Positions 1 to 5,089 of a DNA stretch of 5,089 nucleotides are shown piece after piece; position 1 is the stretch's first letter, and every line of letters starts with the position of its first letter. This stretch comes from Candidatus Nanohalarchaeota archaeon. GTDB taxonomy: Archaea > EX4484-52 > B79-G9. A program made the translations under genes and the position numbers. The notes under the pieces were generated by a model that saw nothing but the letters and a program-made list of their open reading frames with translations, was not told the DNA's origin and ran no database searches. Location: positions 1-5,089 of the forward strand of contig QMVA01000127.1 in the NCBI GenBank assembly GCA_003660865.1, given 5' to 3'.

Positions 1-887
1 TAATTGGTTTTCTTTTGGGCATAAGAATAGTCCGCCCGACAGAACTCGGCGTCATTGAGCGGCTCGGGAAATATACAAGAACAGGAAACCAGGGATTCCA
101 CTGGATAATCCCTATAGTTTACAGGATGACAAAAGTAAATGTGACTGAGCAGATGGTCGATGTAGATCCCCAAACAGTCATCACAAGAGACAAACTTAAT
201 GTGGTGGTTGACGCTGTTGTATATTACCAGATAAAAGATGTTGTGAAATCAATATATAATGTTGACAATCATCGGATTCAGTTGACTTCTCTTGCAAGAA
301 CCACCCTGAGAGCCGTCATAGGCAAGATGACCCTGACTGAAGCCAATGAAAACAGGGACGATATAAACACAAAAGTAGAATCAATACTTGGCAAGGAAAC
401 CCTAAACTACGGCGTCGAAGTCCTGCGCGTTGAAATCCAGACACTTGAGCCGCCACAGGATGTACAGGAAGCCATGAATCAGGTCGTAAAAGCAGAGCAG
501 GAAAGAATAGCAGCTAAGGATTTGGCTACTGCTGCCGAAACTAAAGCAGACGGCAATCGGCGCGCTGAAATAAAAAAAGCAGAAGGTATAAAACAGGCGC
601 TTATACTCGAATCCGAAGGCAGGGCCCAAGCCATCGTAAAGGTGGCAGCAGCCCGAGCAAATGAGATACAGGTCGTGAATGAGTCAATAAACAAATACTT
701 CAAAAACGAGGCGCAAATTTACAAGAAACTCGAAACAGCAGCACAGTCGCTTGAAAGCGGATCGAAATATGTGATAGATTCGAGGAGTAATATCATGAAT
801 GTGATAAGTGATGTTGCAGGAGTAGCGCCCCTGCCTATAAAGAAACCTCCTGCAAAGACAAATCCCCCCATCAAGCCAAAAAAATGA
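1..887 (+). CDS. Stomatin/slipin-like SPFH (band 7) membrane protein, 5' end off the window
   Basis: This is a membrane-scaffold protein of the stomatin/prohibitin (SPFH) superfamily. Such proteins oligomerise on the cytoplasmic face of the membrane and often influence proteases or membrane microdomains. The frame is open from the first full codon (position 3) and reads IGFLLGIRIVRPTE, so the gene starts upstream; the TTG at 15 lies in the tail of the lost N-terminal hydrophobic anchor and is not a convincing start. Counting from that TTG, the slipin signature RPTELGVIERLGKY is at 7-20, GFHWIIPIV at 27-35, and the SPFH core DAVVYYQIKDVVKSIYNV at 66-83 with TTLRAVIGKMTL at 96-107. The helix opening PPQDVQEAMNQ at 146-156 is followed by an Ala/Glu/Lys-rich coiled coil to about 240, including AEGIKQALILESEGRAQA. 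The tail from 271 is Pro/Lys-rich. A NfeD-type partner, common beside slipins, is not seen downstream. Family assignment is firm; the cellular role is not. Confidence 0.93.
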   Translation, partial: IGFLLGIRIVRPTELGVIERLGKYTRTGNQGFHWIIPIVYRMTKVNVTEQMVDVDPQTVITRDKLNVVVDAVVYYQIKDVVKSIYNVDNHRIQLTSLARTTLRAVIGKMTLTEANENRDDINTKVESILGKETLNYGVEVLRVEIQTLEPPQDVQEAMNQVVKAEQERIAAKDLATAAETKADGNRRAEIKKAEGIKQALILESEGRAQAIVKVAAARANEIQVVNESINKYFKNEAQIYKKLETAAQSLESGSKYVIDSRSNIMNVISDVAGVAPLPIKKPPAKTNPPIKPKK

Positions 888-1187
888 TGTGTCATCGGAT
901 CAAGCTTTATCGGCAGTCGTAGATTTAAAACACATTCTGCCTGCAGGACTATAGTATTGGATTTGAGAATGAATGAATGGTGGTGTCTTGTCATGGAAAA
1001 AGAGTGTCCTTGAAGAATATTATTGGAGACATCCCAAACAGACATGGAATCATCTCACTGGCGTTCGAAGCTTTTGAAGAATATCGTCTTCAAAATAGTC
1101 AACCGATATTTATTTATATGAAATCAATGCGGTCTATAATTTGACGATTGACTATAGCAAAACAACAATGAGAAATAATAACATACC
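888..1187. other. Convergent intergenic region without a convincing gene
   Basis: This 300-bp gap lies between the stomatin-like gene (+) and the end of the permease gene (-), so both transcripts should terminate here. It holds a perfect 9-bp inverted repeat at 1072-1095 and an 11-bp inverted repeat with one mismatch (1095-1105 with 1145-1155) around the AT-rich stretch 1106-1120. The only notable small frame is 977-1144 (+), 55 codons beginning MVVSCHGKRVSLKNIIGDIP. It has no Shine-Dalgarno, no recognisable domain, and a TGA directly before its ATG, so I do not call it as a gene. Confidence 0.6.
1072..1095. terminator. Hairpin in convergent gap, possible bidirectional terminator
   Basis: The arms TTTTGAAGA (1072-1080) and TCTTCAAAA (1087-1095) are perfectly complementary with a 6-nt loop. 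The stem is AT-rich and carries U/A tracts on both strands, and it sits between convergent genes, so it could end transcripts from either side. No long T-run follows and archaeal termination does not require hairpins, so this stays tentative. Confidence 0.25.
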
Positions 1188-2426
1188 CTACTCATACCTG
1201 AGCGCATCAACAGGCTTCAGTTTTGAGCCATTATACGCAGGAACAACGCCTGAAATCACGCCAATGATAACTGCAACAGAAAGCGCCAGAACTACAGACT
1301 CCATACTTACTACCGTTGTTACCCCGCCTCGGCTCATCGGCATGCCGCCCATAAGCATAGGAACAAATCCCGACAGCGCAACACCAAGAAGCACGCCAAT
1401 CAGCCCGCCCACAAGCCCGATAAGACCGGCATTCAAAAGAAAAATCAGAAGTATGTCCTTGTTTCTTGCGCCAATAGCTTTCATAATCCCTATCTCCTTT
1501 GTCTTCTCAAGAACAGAGGTAAACATTGTATTTGCAATCCCGACAGCACCGACAAGAAGAGAGACCGCAGCAATTGCAGTCAAAAACAGTGTCATTGAAC
1601 CGAGCATTTCAGATTTCATCTCCTGGAACTGTTTGCTTGAAGATACTGAAAAATCCCTGTTTTTCTCAGTCACATGCCTTATCATCATCAGCTTATGCTC
1701 TATTTTCTCAATAACATAATCAAGTTCATCTTCATTTTTGATTTTGACAACAATAGAATCATAGACCCCATTTTCCTTGTCATCAAGAACTGTGTATGCC
1801 ATCTGCAATGGCATGATGATGCTATTACTTGAATCATCAAGTATCCCCACAATCCGAAATGCCTTATCCTCAATATTGACCATCTTGTTTATTCCAAGCG
1901 GCTTGTCAAAGTAATTGTCTGCCAATCTGGCGCCGATGACAATGACATTCATATCAGCAGGACCAAGCATCCTCCCGTCCCTCAACTCAGTTGTAGTTAT
2001 CTTAGACCACACTTTCTGATCCACCCCAGTAAGGGTAACAGAGCCGCTCTTGCCAAGATAATAAATCTGAGCATTACCTCTGATATTAGTATCTATCAAT
2101 TCAAGATCAGGTATGCCCTTCAGTGCCTGCACATCAGCCCAGTCCAACACAATCTCCTGCGCAGCAGCCTGGGAACCTGAACTGCTGGATTTTACCTTTT
2201 CATGGCGAAATATCCTGCTCTTGGAAAAACCAGGATAAATCGTAAGTATATCTCCGCCAAGACCACTCATTTGAGCTTCCATATTCTGCTGAAGGCCCTC
2301 GCCAAGTGACATGATGGCAATAACTGAGCCCACACCTATGACTATGCCAAGAATAGTAAGCCAGCTTCTAAGCTTGCTGTGTATTACCATATTAAGTGCA
2401 TGCTTCAGGCATTTACTTGTTTTCAT
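1188..2426 (-). CDS. MacB/FtsX-like ABC transporter permease
   Basis: This is the membrane subunit of a Type VII (MacB/LolCDE-like) ABC transporter, which transmits ATPase motion to an extracytoplasmic domain rather than using a classical channel. The 412-residue protein has the family layout. A short amphipathic N-terminus (ALNMVIHSKLRSWLT) is followed by TM1 at about 22-42 (ILGIVIGVGSVIAIMSLGEG). The extracytoplasmic MacB_PCD domain spans about 45-275. TM2 lies at about 277-303, TM3 at 327-357 and TM4 at 374-397. The cytoplasmic coupling segment EKTKEIGIMKAIGARNKDIL (307-326) and the C-terminal LKPVDALRYE are diagnostic. A Ser/Ala/Gln-rich loop at 78-91 replaces the variable loop seen in homologues. 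The ATG at 2426 is chosen because the homology begins at once; GGATGAT lies a few bases upstream as a weak Shine-Dalgarno. It is the last gene of the operon, 84 nt after the Ig-like gene. The substrate is unknown. It is MacB-like in fold, but an archaeal cell would lack the TolC/MacA outer-membrane context, so a macrolide-export label is unjustified. Confidence 0.93.
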   Translation of the reverse strand: MKTSKCLKHALNMVIHSKLRSWLTILGIVIGVGSVIAIMSLGEGLQQNMEAQMSGLGGDILTIYPGFSKSRIFRHEKVKSSSSGSQAAAQEIVLDWADVQALKGIPDLELIDTNIRGNAQIYYLGKSGSVTLTGVDQKVWSKITTTELRDGRMLGPADMNVIVIGARLADNYFDKPLGINKMVNIEDKAFRIVGILDDSSNSIIMPLQMAYTVLDDKENGVYDSIVVKIKNEDELDYVIEKIEHKLMMIRHVTEKNRDFSVSSSKQFQEMKSEMLGSMTLFLTAIAAVSLLVGAVGIANTMFTSVLEKTKEIGIMKAIGARNKDILLIFLLNAGLIGLVGGLIGVLLGVALSGFVPMLMGGMPMSRGGVTTVVSMESVVLALSVAVIIGVISGVVPAYNGSKLKPVDALRYE

Positions 2427-2452
2427 TTTTTATCATCCATAAAGTATCTTCC

Positions 2453-2463
2453 GATAAAAAAGC
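2453..2463 (-). promoter_or_regulatory. Possible internal promoter before the permease gene
   Basis: The gap 2427-2510 is much longer than the other operon junction. Read on the minus strand it contains AAGCTTTTTTATC about 30 nt before the permease ATG. That spacing would suit an archaeal TATA box driving a nearly leaderless permease transcript. The box is a poor match to TTTAWATA and the T6 could equally be a pause or termination tract, so the call is weak. Confidence 0.18.
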
Positions 2464-2510
2464 TTGAAAATAGTCCACTCAAACCCATATTTTCATGATT
2501 TTTTAACCAG

Positions 2511-3857
2511 TTATTTTAACTTCTTTTTTCTGTGTCTTCTGTACAGGAAAACAACAATAATCACTCCAAGTCCCAATGCAATCCATTGAGTGGTTGTAAT
2601 CCCCTTTTGCGTTGGATTCGCCTTTCCGCCTCGTGACAAGTAGGCAGATTTTGCATCTGATTCACTGTTGGCATTAATGCTGACAATATTTTTTACAGTT
2701 TTTCGATTACCCATTGTATCTGTGTACGCAATCTCAATTTCAACTGTATTGCTCTGTCTGTCCGGCATTGTCCTGTTGCCAGATAGATATTTTGCTTTTC
2801 TTTCATCAGTGATTGTCTTGTCCTGCCCCAAAGATGACAGAACCCTGCTCTGCTGCAAATTAAAACTTGCAACAGTATAATCTCCCTTATTCAGGTTGCC
2901 GATAATGGCTGAATTTGAGCCGCTGACTTTCCAGTTTTTCTGTTCAGGAACAATTACTGAAACAGAATAAGCAGGATTGCTGCCGATATTTGCAATAGTG
3001 AAAGAGTACTCACCCATTGAACTCTCTGAAAACGCGACATCAAAATCTGTTTCTCCTCCGACATACACACCTGCAATTGTTGCTATCTCTTTTTCCACTC
3101 CAGTCGTAGAATCATCATATTTCAGGCTGAGCTGGAGCTTATACAAACCAGGTGCAGCATTTGAATCTGCAATGACATCATAGCTAAGTTCCGTTTTTTC
3201 GCCAACATCAAGATACTTGATATACTTAGTATTATCAGAACCAACTGGAAGGATTACATCATCTTCATTTTCCCATGAAAACGTAAGATCCCTGAGAGGC
3301 GCAGACCCGACATTGTTAATTGTAAATTTCATATTCGTCTGCCTGCCAGGCACAAGTTCAACCTTGTCAATATAGATTATTTCTGCACATTCCCTGTTTG
3401 CCACATCAATAGTTATTGTTTTCTCCACTCTTATCTTGTCTCTTTTACCTTCTTCATATTCCCAGATTTCCAGTCCATATTGACCCTCGTTTGCATCCCT
3501 GTCAACTCTGAGCCTGAATTTTATAATTTTCATATCTGACCCGTCCATGTACGGTTTAATTGTGCCGATTTCCTGTATTGGATTATCTCCAGGAACCATC
3601 TCAAAAGGATATTGTGGTAGTAGCTCCAGCACAATATTTTCAGCAGATTCACCTCCCTTATTTTCAACACCAATTCTTAGTTCCACTATATTTCCTGCGA
3701 TAGCCGGATCAGGATCCTGGTTTATCATACTTACACTTATTATTTTACTGTCACCGGGATTCGCAAATGCCCCGCCTGCCAGGCAAATTACCATAATCAA
3801 CATCATACCAATAATATATTTTGTTTTCTCATTCAAACCAATACTATTTCCTGTCAT
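2511..3857 (-). CDS. Secreted, C-terminally anchored Ig-like (COG1361/CARDB-type) protein of the ABC operon
   Basis: This is an extracytoplasmic protein of 448 residues, probably the outer partner of the ABC transporter encoded on either side. A signal peptide is clear: Lys-containing n-region, hydrophobic YIIGMMLIMVICLAGGAFA (14-32), and likely cleavage after Ala32. The body is beta-rich, with repeated Ig-like modules typical of archaeal COG1361/NEW3/CARDB proteins: about 38-152 (VELRIGVENKGGESAENIVLEL), 158-267 (MKFTINNVGSAPLRDLTFSW) and 272-396 (YSFTIANIGSNPAYSVSV). Each carries the NxG strand-turn motif. A low-complexity linker at 397-420 leads to one transmembrane helix, WIALGLGVIIVVFLY (425-439), and a basic tail RRHRKKKLK. 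This predicts an N-out, C-in orientation. The ATG at 3857 is supported by GAGGTG five bases upstream. No catalytic motif is visible. A MacA-like adaptor role is inferred from position only; substrate capture or cell-surface attachment are alternatives. Confidence 0.88.
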   Translation of the reverse strand: MTGNSIGLNEKTKYIIGMMLIMVICLAGGAFANPGDSKIISVSMINQDPDPAIAGNIVELRIGVENKGGESAENIVLELLPQYPFEMVPGDNPIQEIGTIKPYMDGSDMKIIKFRLRVDRDANEGQYGLEIWEYEEGKRDKIRVEKTITIDVANRECAEIIYIDKVELVPGRQTNMKFTINNVGSAPLRDLTFSWENEDDVILPVGSDNTKYIKYLDVGEKTELSYDVIADSNAAPGLYKLQLSLKYDDSTTGVEKEIATIAGVYVGGETDFDVAFSESSMGEYSFTIANIGSNPAYSVSVIVPEQKNWKVSGSNSAIIGNLNKGDYTVASFNLQQSRVLSSLGQDKTITDERKAKYLSGNRTMPDRQSNTVEIEIAYTDTMGNRKTVKNIVSINANSESDAKSAYLSRGGKANPTQKGITTTQWIALGLGVIIVVFLYRRHRKKKLK

Positions 3858-3862
3858 TTTAA

Positions 3863-3868
3863 CACCTC
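3863..3868 (-). promoter_or_regulatory. Strong Shine-Dalgarno of the Ig-like gene
   Basis: Read on the minus strand, AGAGGTG ends 5 nt before the ATG at 3857. GAGGTG matches the anti-Shine-Dalgarno of archaeal and bacterial 16S rRNA over six bases. It lies in the 15-nt spacer after the ATPase stop codon, fits coupled translation inside one transcript, and fixes the start of the Ig-like gene. Confidence 0.7.
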
Positions 3869-3872
3869 TGAT

Positions 3873-4601
3873 TTATTTTACATGATTCTGCTCCATGCGG
3901 ATAATCTTTCCATCCTTAAGCTCAATTATATTATGGGCATATTCTGCCAGATGCAGATCATGTGTCACCATGATTACTGTTTTTCCTTCTTCTTTCCATA
4001 TCCTCTCAAGCATATTAAGAACATCTTTACCTGTAACACTGTCCAATGCACCTGTCGGTTCATCAGCAAGAATGATTTCAGGGTCGCCTACAAGACATCT
4101 TGCAATCGCCACTCTCTGCTGCTGCCCTCCTGAAAGCTGCGATGGCAGGTGATGCATCTTATCTTCCAGTCCAACAAGCTTCAATACTTTTTTTGCCTGC
4201 TTTGCTGCTGCGCCGTCATCCACTTCCTGCAATTCCAAGGGCAGAACCACATTTTCGTATGCCGTCATGTTTGGCAGGAGATTATACTGCTGGAAAATAA
4301 ATCCTATGGTCTTCCCCCTGAGTGTTGCCAGATCTGATTCACACAAATCAGCAATATTACGCGACTTCAGAAAAATCTTGCCTTTTGACGGTGTATCCAG
4401 GCAGCCCACAAGATTCATCATCGTGCTTTTACCTGATCCTGATGCCCCGACTATGGCTACAAAATCACCTTTTTTGATTTCAACACTGACACCCCTGAGC
4501 GCAGGTACCTCTACCTCACCCACTTGGTATATTTTCCAGACATCCTTTAGAACAACAAGTGCCTCATCTTTTTTTCTTGCATCATCTTTTGGTTTTTCCA
4601 C
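3873..4601 (-). CDS. ABC transporter ATP-binding protein, MacB/LolD type
   Basis: This is the cytoplasmic ATPase that powers the MacB/FtsX-like permease of the same operon. At 242 residues it has a normal LolD-family length and every catalytic element is intact. Walker A is GASGSGKST (52-60). The Q-loop region is FIFQQYNLLPNMTAYENV (101-118), a LolD/MacB-type hallmark. The signature motif is LSGGQ (156-160), Walker B is IILADE (Asp180, Glu181), the D-loop is GALD (184-187), and the switch histidine is His214 in VTHD. The start is GTG at 4601: it is the first usable start after an upstream in-frame stop, and the next in-frame Met is already past Walker A. The upstream ATG at 4620 is out of frame and stops quickly. 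No strong Shine-Dalgarno precedes the GTG, so a short-leader or leaderless transcript is possible. It is the first gene of the operon. Confidence 0.95.
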   Translation of the reverse strand: MEKPKDDARKKDEALVVLKDVWKIYQVGEVEVPALRGVSVEIKKGDFVAIVGASGSGKSTMMNLVGCLDTPSKGKIFLKSRNIADLCESDLATLRGKTIGFIFQQYNLLPNMTAYENVVLPLELQEVDDGAAAKQAKKVLKLVGLEDKMHHLPSQLSGGQQQRVAIARCLVGDPEIILADEPTGALDSVTGKDVLNMLERIWKEEGKTVIMVTHDLHLAEYAHNIIELKDGKIIRMEQNHVK

Positions 4602-4645
4602 TGCAAATCCCAGTTATCATATTATTGGTACATTTCTCAGGTATC

Positions 4646-4655
4646 TATTTATTCC
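4646..4655 (-). promoter_or_regulatory. Possible TATA box of the ABC operon
   Basis: On the minus strand GGGAATAAATAGATAC lies about 50 nt before the ATPase GTG. If transcription starts about 25 nt downstream of the AT-rich core, the leader is about 25 nt. The element overlaps one copy of the 15-bp repeat TTTATTCCCAAGTGG (4648-4662, plus-strand reading). The match to the archaeal consensus is moderate, and alternatives such as the AT-rich 4614-4625 are too close to the start. Confidence 0.25.
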
Positions 4656-4662
4656 CAAGTGG
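4648..4662 (+). repeat. 15-bp repeat copy upstream of the operon
   Basis: TTTATTCCCAAGTGG at 4648-4662 is identical to 4941-4955, where it begins the second hairpin module. Its core CCCAAGTGG also occurs at 4811-4819. Here it stands without the GAGCTTGCTC hairpin, so it looks like a truncated or independent copy. Confidence 0.65.
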
Positions 4663-4762
4663 AGCATGAGGAATTTTTCCGTGAAAAGTACTTCTTTTTG
4701 ATAGTCTAAGACACACATTTTATGTGCAAAAACGTAGTCCTATGACCTCATTTGCACTGGAA

Positions 4763-4778
4763 ATCATGGTTGCATGAT
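4763..4778. promoter_or_regulatory. Perfect dyad ATCATG-GTTG-CATGAT beside a TATA-like box
   Basis: Arms 4763-4768 and 4773-4778 are perfectly complementary around a 4-bp spacer. The dyad ends 2 bp before the TATA-like sequence at 4781-4788, where a transcription-factor-B contact or a regulator site would lie. It is a candidate operator for the plus-strand promoter; being 6+4+6 bp it is short and could be chance. Confidence 0.3.
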
Positions 4779-4790
4779 ACTTTTATATCA
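4779..4790 (+). promoter_or_regulatory. Archaeal-type TATA box, plus strand
   Basis: ACTTTTATATCA contains TTTATAT, close to the archaeal TTTAWATA consensus. A start about 25 nt downstream falls near 4808-4812, right where the first CCCAAGTGGG repeat module begins. No protein gene follows, so if active it would transcribe the hairpin cluster. Confidence 0.35.
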
Positions 4791-4810
4791 CGGAAAAAAT
4801 ATCCATACCC

Positions 4811-4851
4811 CCCAAGTGGGTAAATACCCTGGAGCTTGCTCCGATTGGGAT
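4811..4851 (+). repeat. Hairpin module 1 (CCCAAGTGGGTAAATACCC + CTTG-loop hairpin)
   Basis: The 19-bp stretch 4811-4829 is identical to 4947-4965. It runs into the hairpin TGGAG-CTTG-CTCCG (4830-4843, one U.G pair). An outer pairing CCCAA (4811-4815) with TTGGG (4845-4849) encloses it. Positions 4824-4851 match 5031-5058 at 27 of 28 bases; the one change (T4830 for C5037) still pairs as a wobble. Confidence 0.7.
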
Positions 4852-4920
4852 GCAGTCAAAGCCAGATATTATCGTATGGCTTTGCCGCATACGTCACTGG
4901 GTGCAGTATTTTCCGTGAGT

Positions 4921-4937
4921 ATAGCGAATTTCAGGCG
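4921..4937 (+). repeat. 17-bp direct repeat, left copy
   Basis: ATAGCGAATTTCAGGCG is identical to 5057-5073, and both copies are followed by a T-tract. An interrupted inverse copy lies between them (CGCC at 5009-5012 and AAATTCGC at 5020-5027). Confidence 0.7.
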
Positions 4938-4944
4938 TTTTTTA

Positions 4945-4998
4945 TTCCCAAGTGGGTAAATACCCCGCAGCTTGCTGTGGATATAAATCACTTGGGAA
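4945..4998 (+). repeat. Hairpin module 2, nested stems
   Basis: TTCCCAAGTG (4945-4954) and CACTTGGGAA (4989-4998) form a perfect 10-bp outer stem. Inside is the hairpin CCGCAG-CTTG-CTGTGG (4965-4980), six pairs including one G.U. Compared with modules 1 and 3, GGAG/CTCC has become GCAG/CTGT: the second pair changed from G-C to C-G on both sides, so pairing is kept while sequence differs. Confidence 0.7.
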
Positions 4999-5002
4999 GA
5001 TT

Positions 5003-5082
5003 AAAAATCGCCGGCTTAGAAATTCGCGTAATACCCCGGAGCTTGCTCCGATTGGGATAGCGAATTTCAGGCGATTTTTTTT
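5003..5082 (+). terminator. Hairpin module 3: long stem-loop ending in a T-tract
   Basis: AAAAATCGCC (5003-5012) pairs with GGCGATTTTT (5070-5079), 10 bp. AAATTCGC (5020-5027) pairs with GCGAATTT (5060-5067), 8 bp. The tip is CGGAG-CTTG-CTCCG (5037-5050). The internal loops are asymmetric (7 and 2 nt, then about 9 nt each side). The stem runs into T8 at 5075-5082, as expected of a terminator for a plus-strand transcript, and A-rich sequence on the other side would serve the opposite strand. The right arm contains the second 17-bp repeat copy (5057-5073). It may instead be the end of a mobile repeat. Confidence 0.45.
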
Positions 5083-5089
5083 ATTTCTA

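Larger units (their letters stand above)
4674..4798. repeat. 11-bp inverted repeat pair (TTTTTCCGTGA / TCACGGAAAAA)
   Basis: The arms 4674-4684 and 4788-4798 are perfect inverse complements and bound a 125-bp segment, with similar but gapped pairing outside (GGAA on the left, a TATCC-like match on the right). A third copy, TTTTCCGTGA at 4909-4918, repeats the left arm in the same orientation, so the middle arm can pair with either neighbour. The segment looks like a small terminal-inverted-repeat element, but no target-site duplication is evident. Confidence 0.55.
4810..5082 (+). ncRNA. Candidate structured non-coding RNA over the hairpin cluster
   Basis: A good TATA-like box at 4781-4788 predicts a start near 4810. 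The following 270 nt contain three stem-loops, the first two with nested outer arms, and the region closes with a long stem and T8. No reading frame inside looks like a protein. This is an inference from layout only. I do not recognise a known RNA family, and a dead mobile-element cluster would look similar. Confidence 0.2.
4602..5089. other. Repeat-rich intergenic region without a convincing protein gene
   Basis: The 488 bp upstream of the ABC operon contain no frame with a recognisable protein, and the two longer plus-strand frames (4774-4959, 4836-5060) run straight through palindromic repeats. What it holds, from left to right: a possible minus-strand promoter, an 11-bp inverted repeat pair, a perfect dyad next to a plus-strand TATA-like box, three CTTG-loop hairpins with nested outer arms, and a T-tract close to the right edge. 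Several short sequences recur here in alternating orientation, which points to a palindromic repeat cluster or a structured RNA rather than simple spacer. Confidence 0.75.

Noticed and set aside
15..17. TTG as start codon of the stomatin-like gene
   Set aside because: The frame is open to the window edge and the residues before it (IGFL) look like the end of the family's N-terminal membrane anchor, so the true start is upstream.
719..1045. 108-codon frame on the minus strand
   Set aside because: It overlaps the coiled-coil end of the stomatin-like gene antisense and continues into the gap without any domain-like pattern.
977..1144. 55-codon frame on the plus strand
   Set aside because: It has no Shine-Dalgarno, no recognisable domain and is short enough to arise by chance; conservation in a relative would change this.
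1141..1719. 192-codon frame on the plus strand
   Set aside because: It is antisense to the well-supported permease gene; its Ser/Thr/Pro/Ile-rich composition is what the reverse of membrane-protein codons gives.
1188..2426. Naming the permease macB with a macrolide-export function
   Set aside because: Only the fold and motifs are shared; there is no MacA-like adaptor or outer-membrane context, and the substrate cannot be read from the sequence.
4811..5058. CRISPR array
   Set aside because: Repeat copies are few, unequal in length, unevenly spaced and partly inverted, with no uniform spacers and no cas genes.
4774..5060. Two plus-strand frames (4774-4959 and 4836-5060)
   Set aside because: Both run through the palindromic repeats, and their translations contain repeat-derived peptides with no domain.

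Overview
The window most likely comes from an archaeon of moderate-to-low GC content. The evidence is a MacB/LolD-type ABC transporter operon with a COG1361-like, signal-anchored Ig-fold protein between its ATPase and permease genes. Supporting signs are AT-rich TATA-like boxes, T-tract ends and one good Shine-Dalgarno (GAGGTG). The phylum cannot be fixed from the sequence; Euryarchaeota-like and DPANN lineages are both possible.

Layout. Positions 1-887 (+) hold the 3' part of a stomatin/SPFH-family gene whose N-terminal membrane anchor lies mostly off the left edge. Positions 888-1187 are a convergent intergenic gap with two inverted repeats and no convincing gene. Positions 4601 down to 1188 (-) are one probable operon in transcription order: ABC ATPase (4601-3873), secreted and C-terminally anchored Ig-like protein (3857-2511), and MacB/FtsX-like permease (2426-1188). 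The first junction is 15 nt with a strong Shine-Dalgarno. The second is 84 nt and may carry an extra promoter. ATPase and permease should form a Type VII (MacB/LolCDE-like) mechanotransmission transporter, with the middle protein as its extracytoplasmic partner.

Positions 4602-5089 carry no convincing protein gene but are dense with structured DNA. There are three GAGCTTGCTC-type hairpins, arm sequences repeated in alternating orientation, a 19-bp exact direct repeat, a 15-bp repeat copy in the operon's upstream region, a perfect dyad beside a good TATA-like box, and a final long stem ending in a T-tract. The cluster resembles REP/BIME or IS200/IS605-end elements. It also has the layout of a transcribed structured RNA with mutually exclusive pairings. 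It is the least ordinary part of the window.
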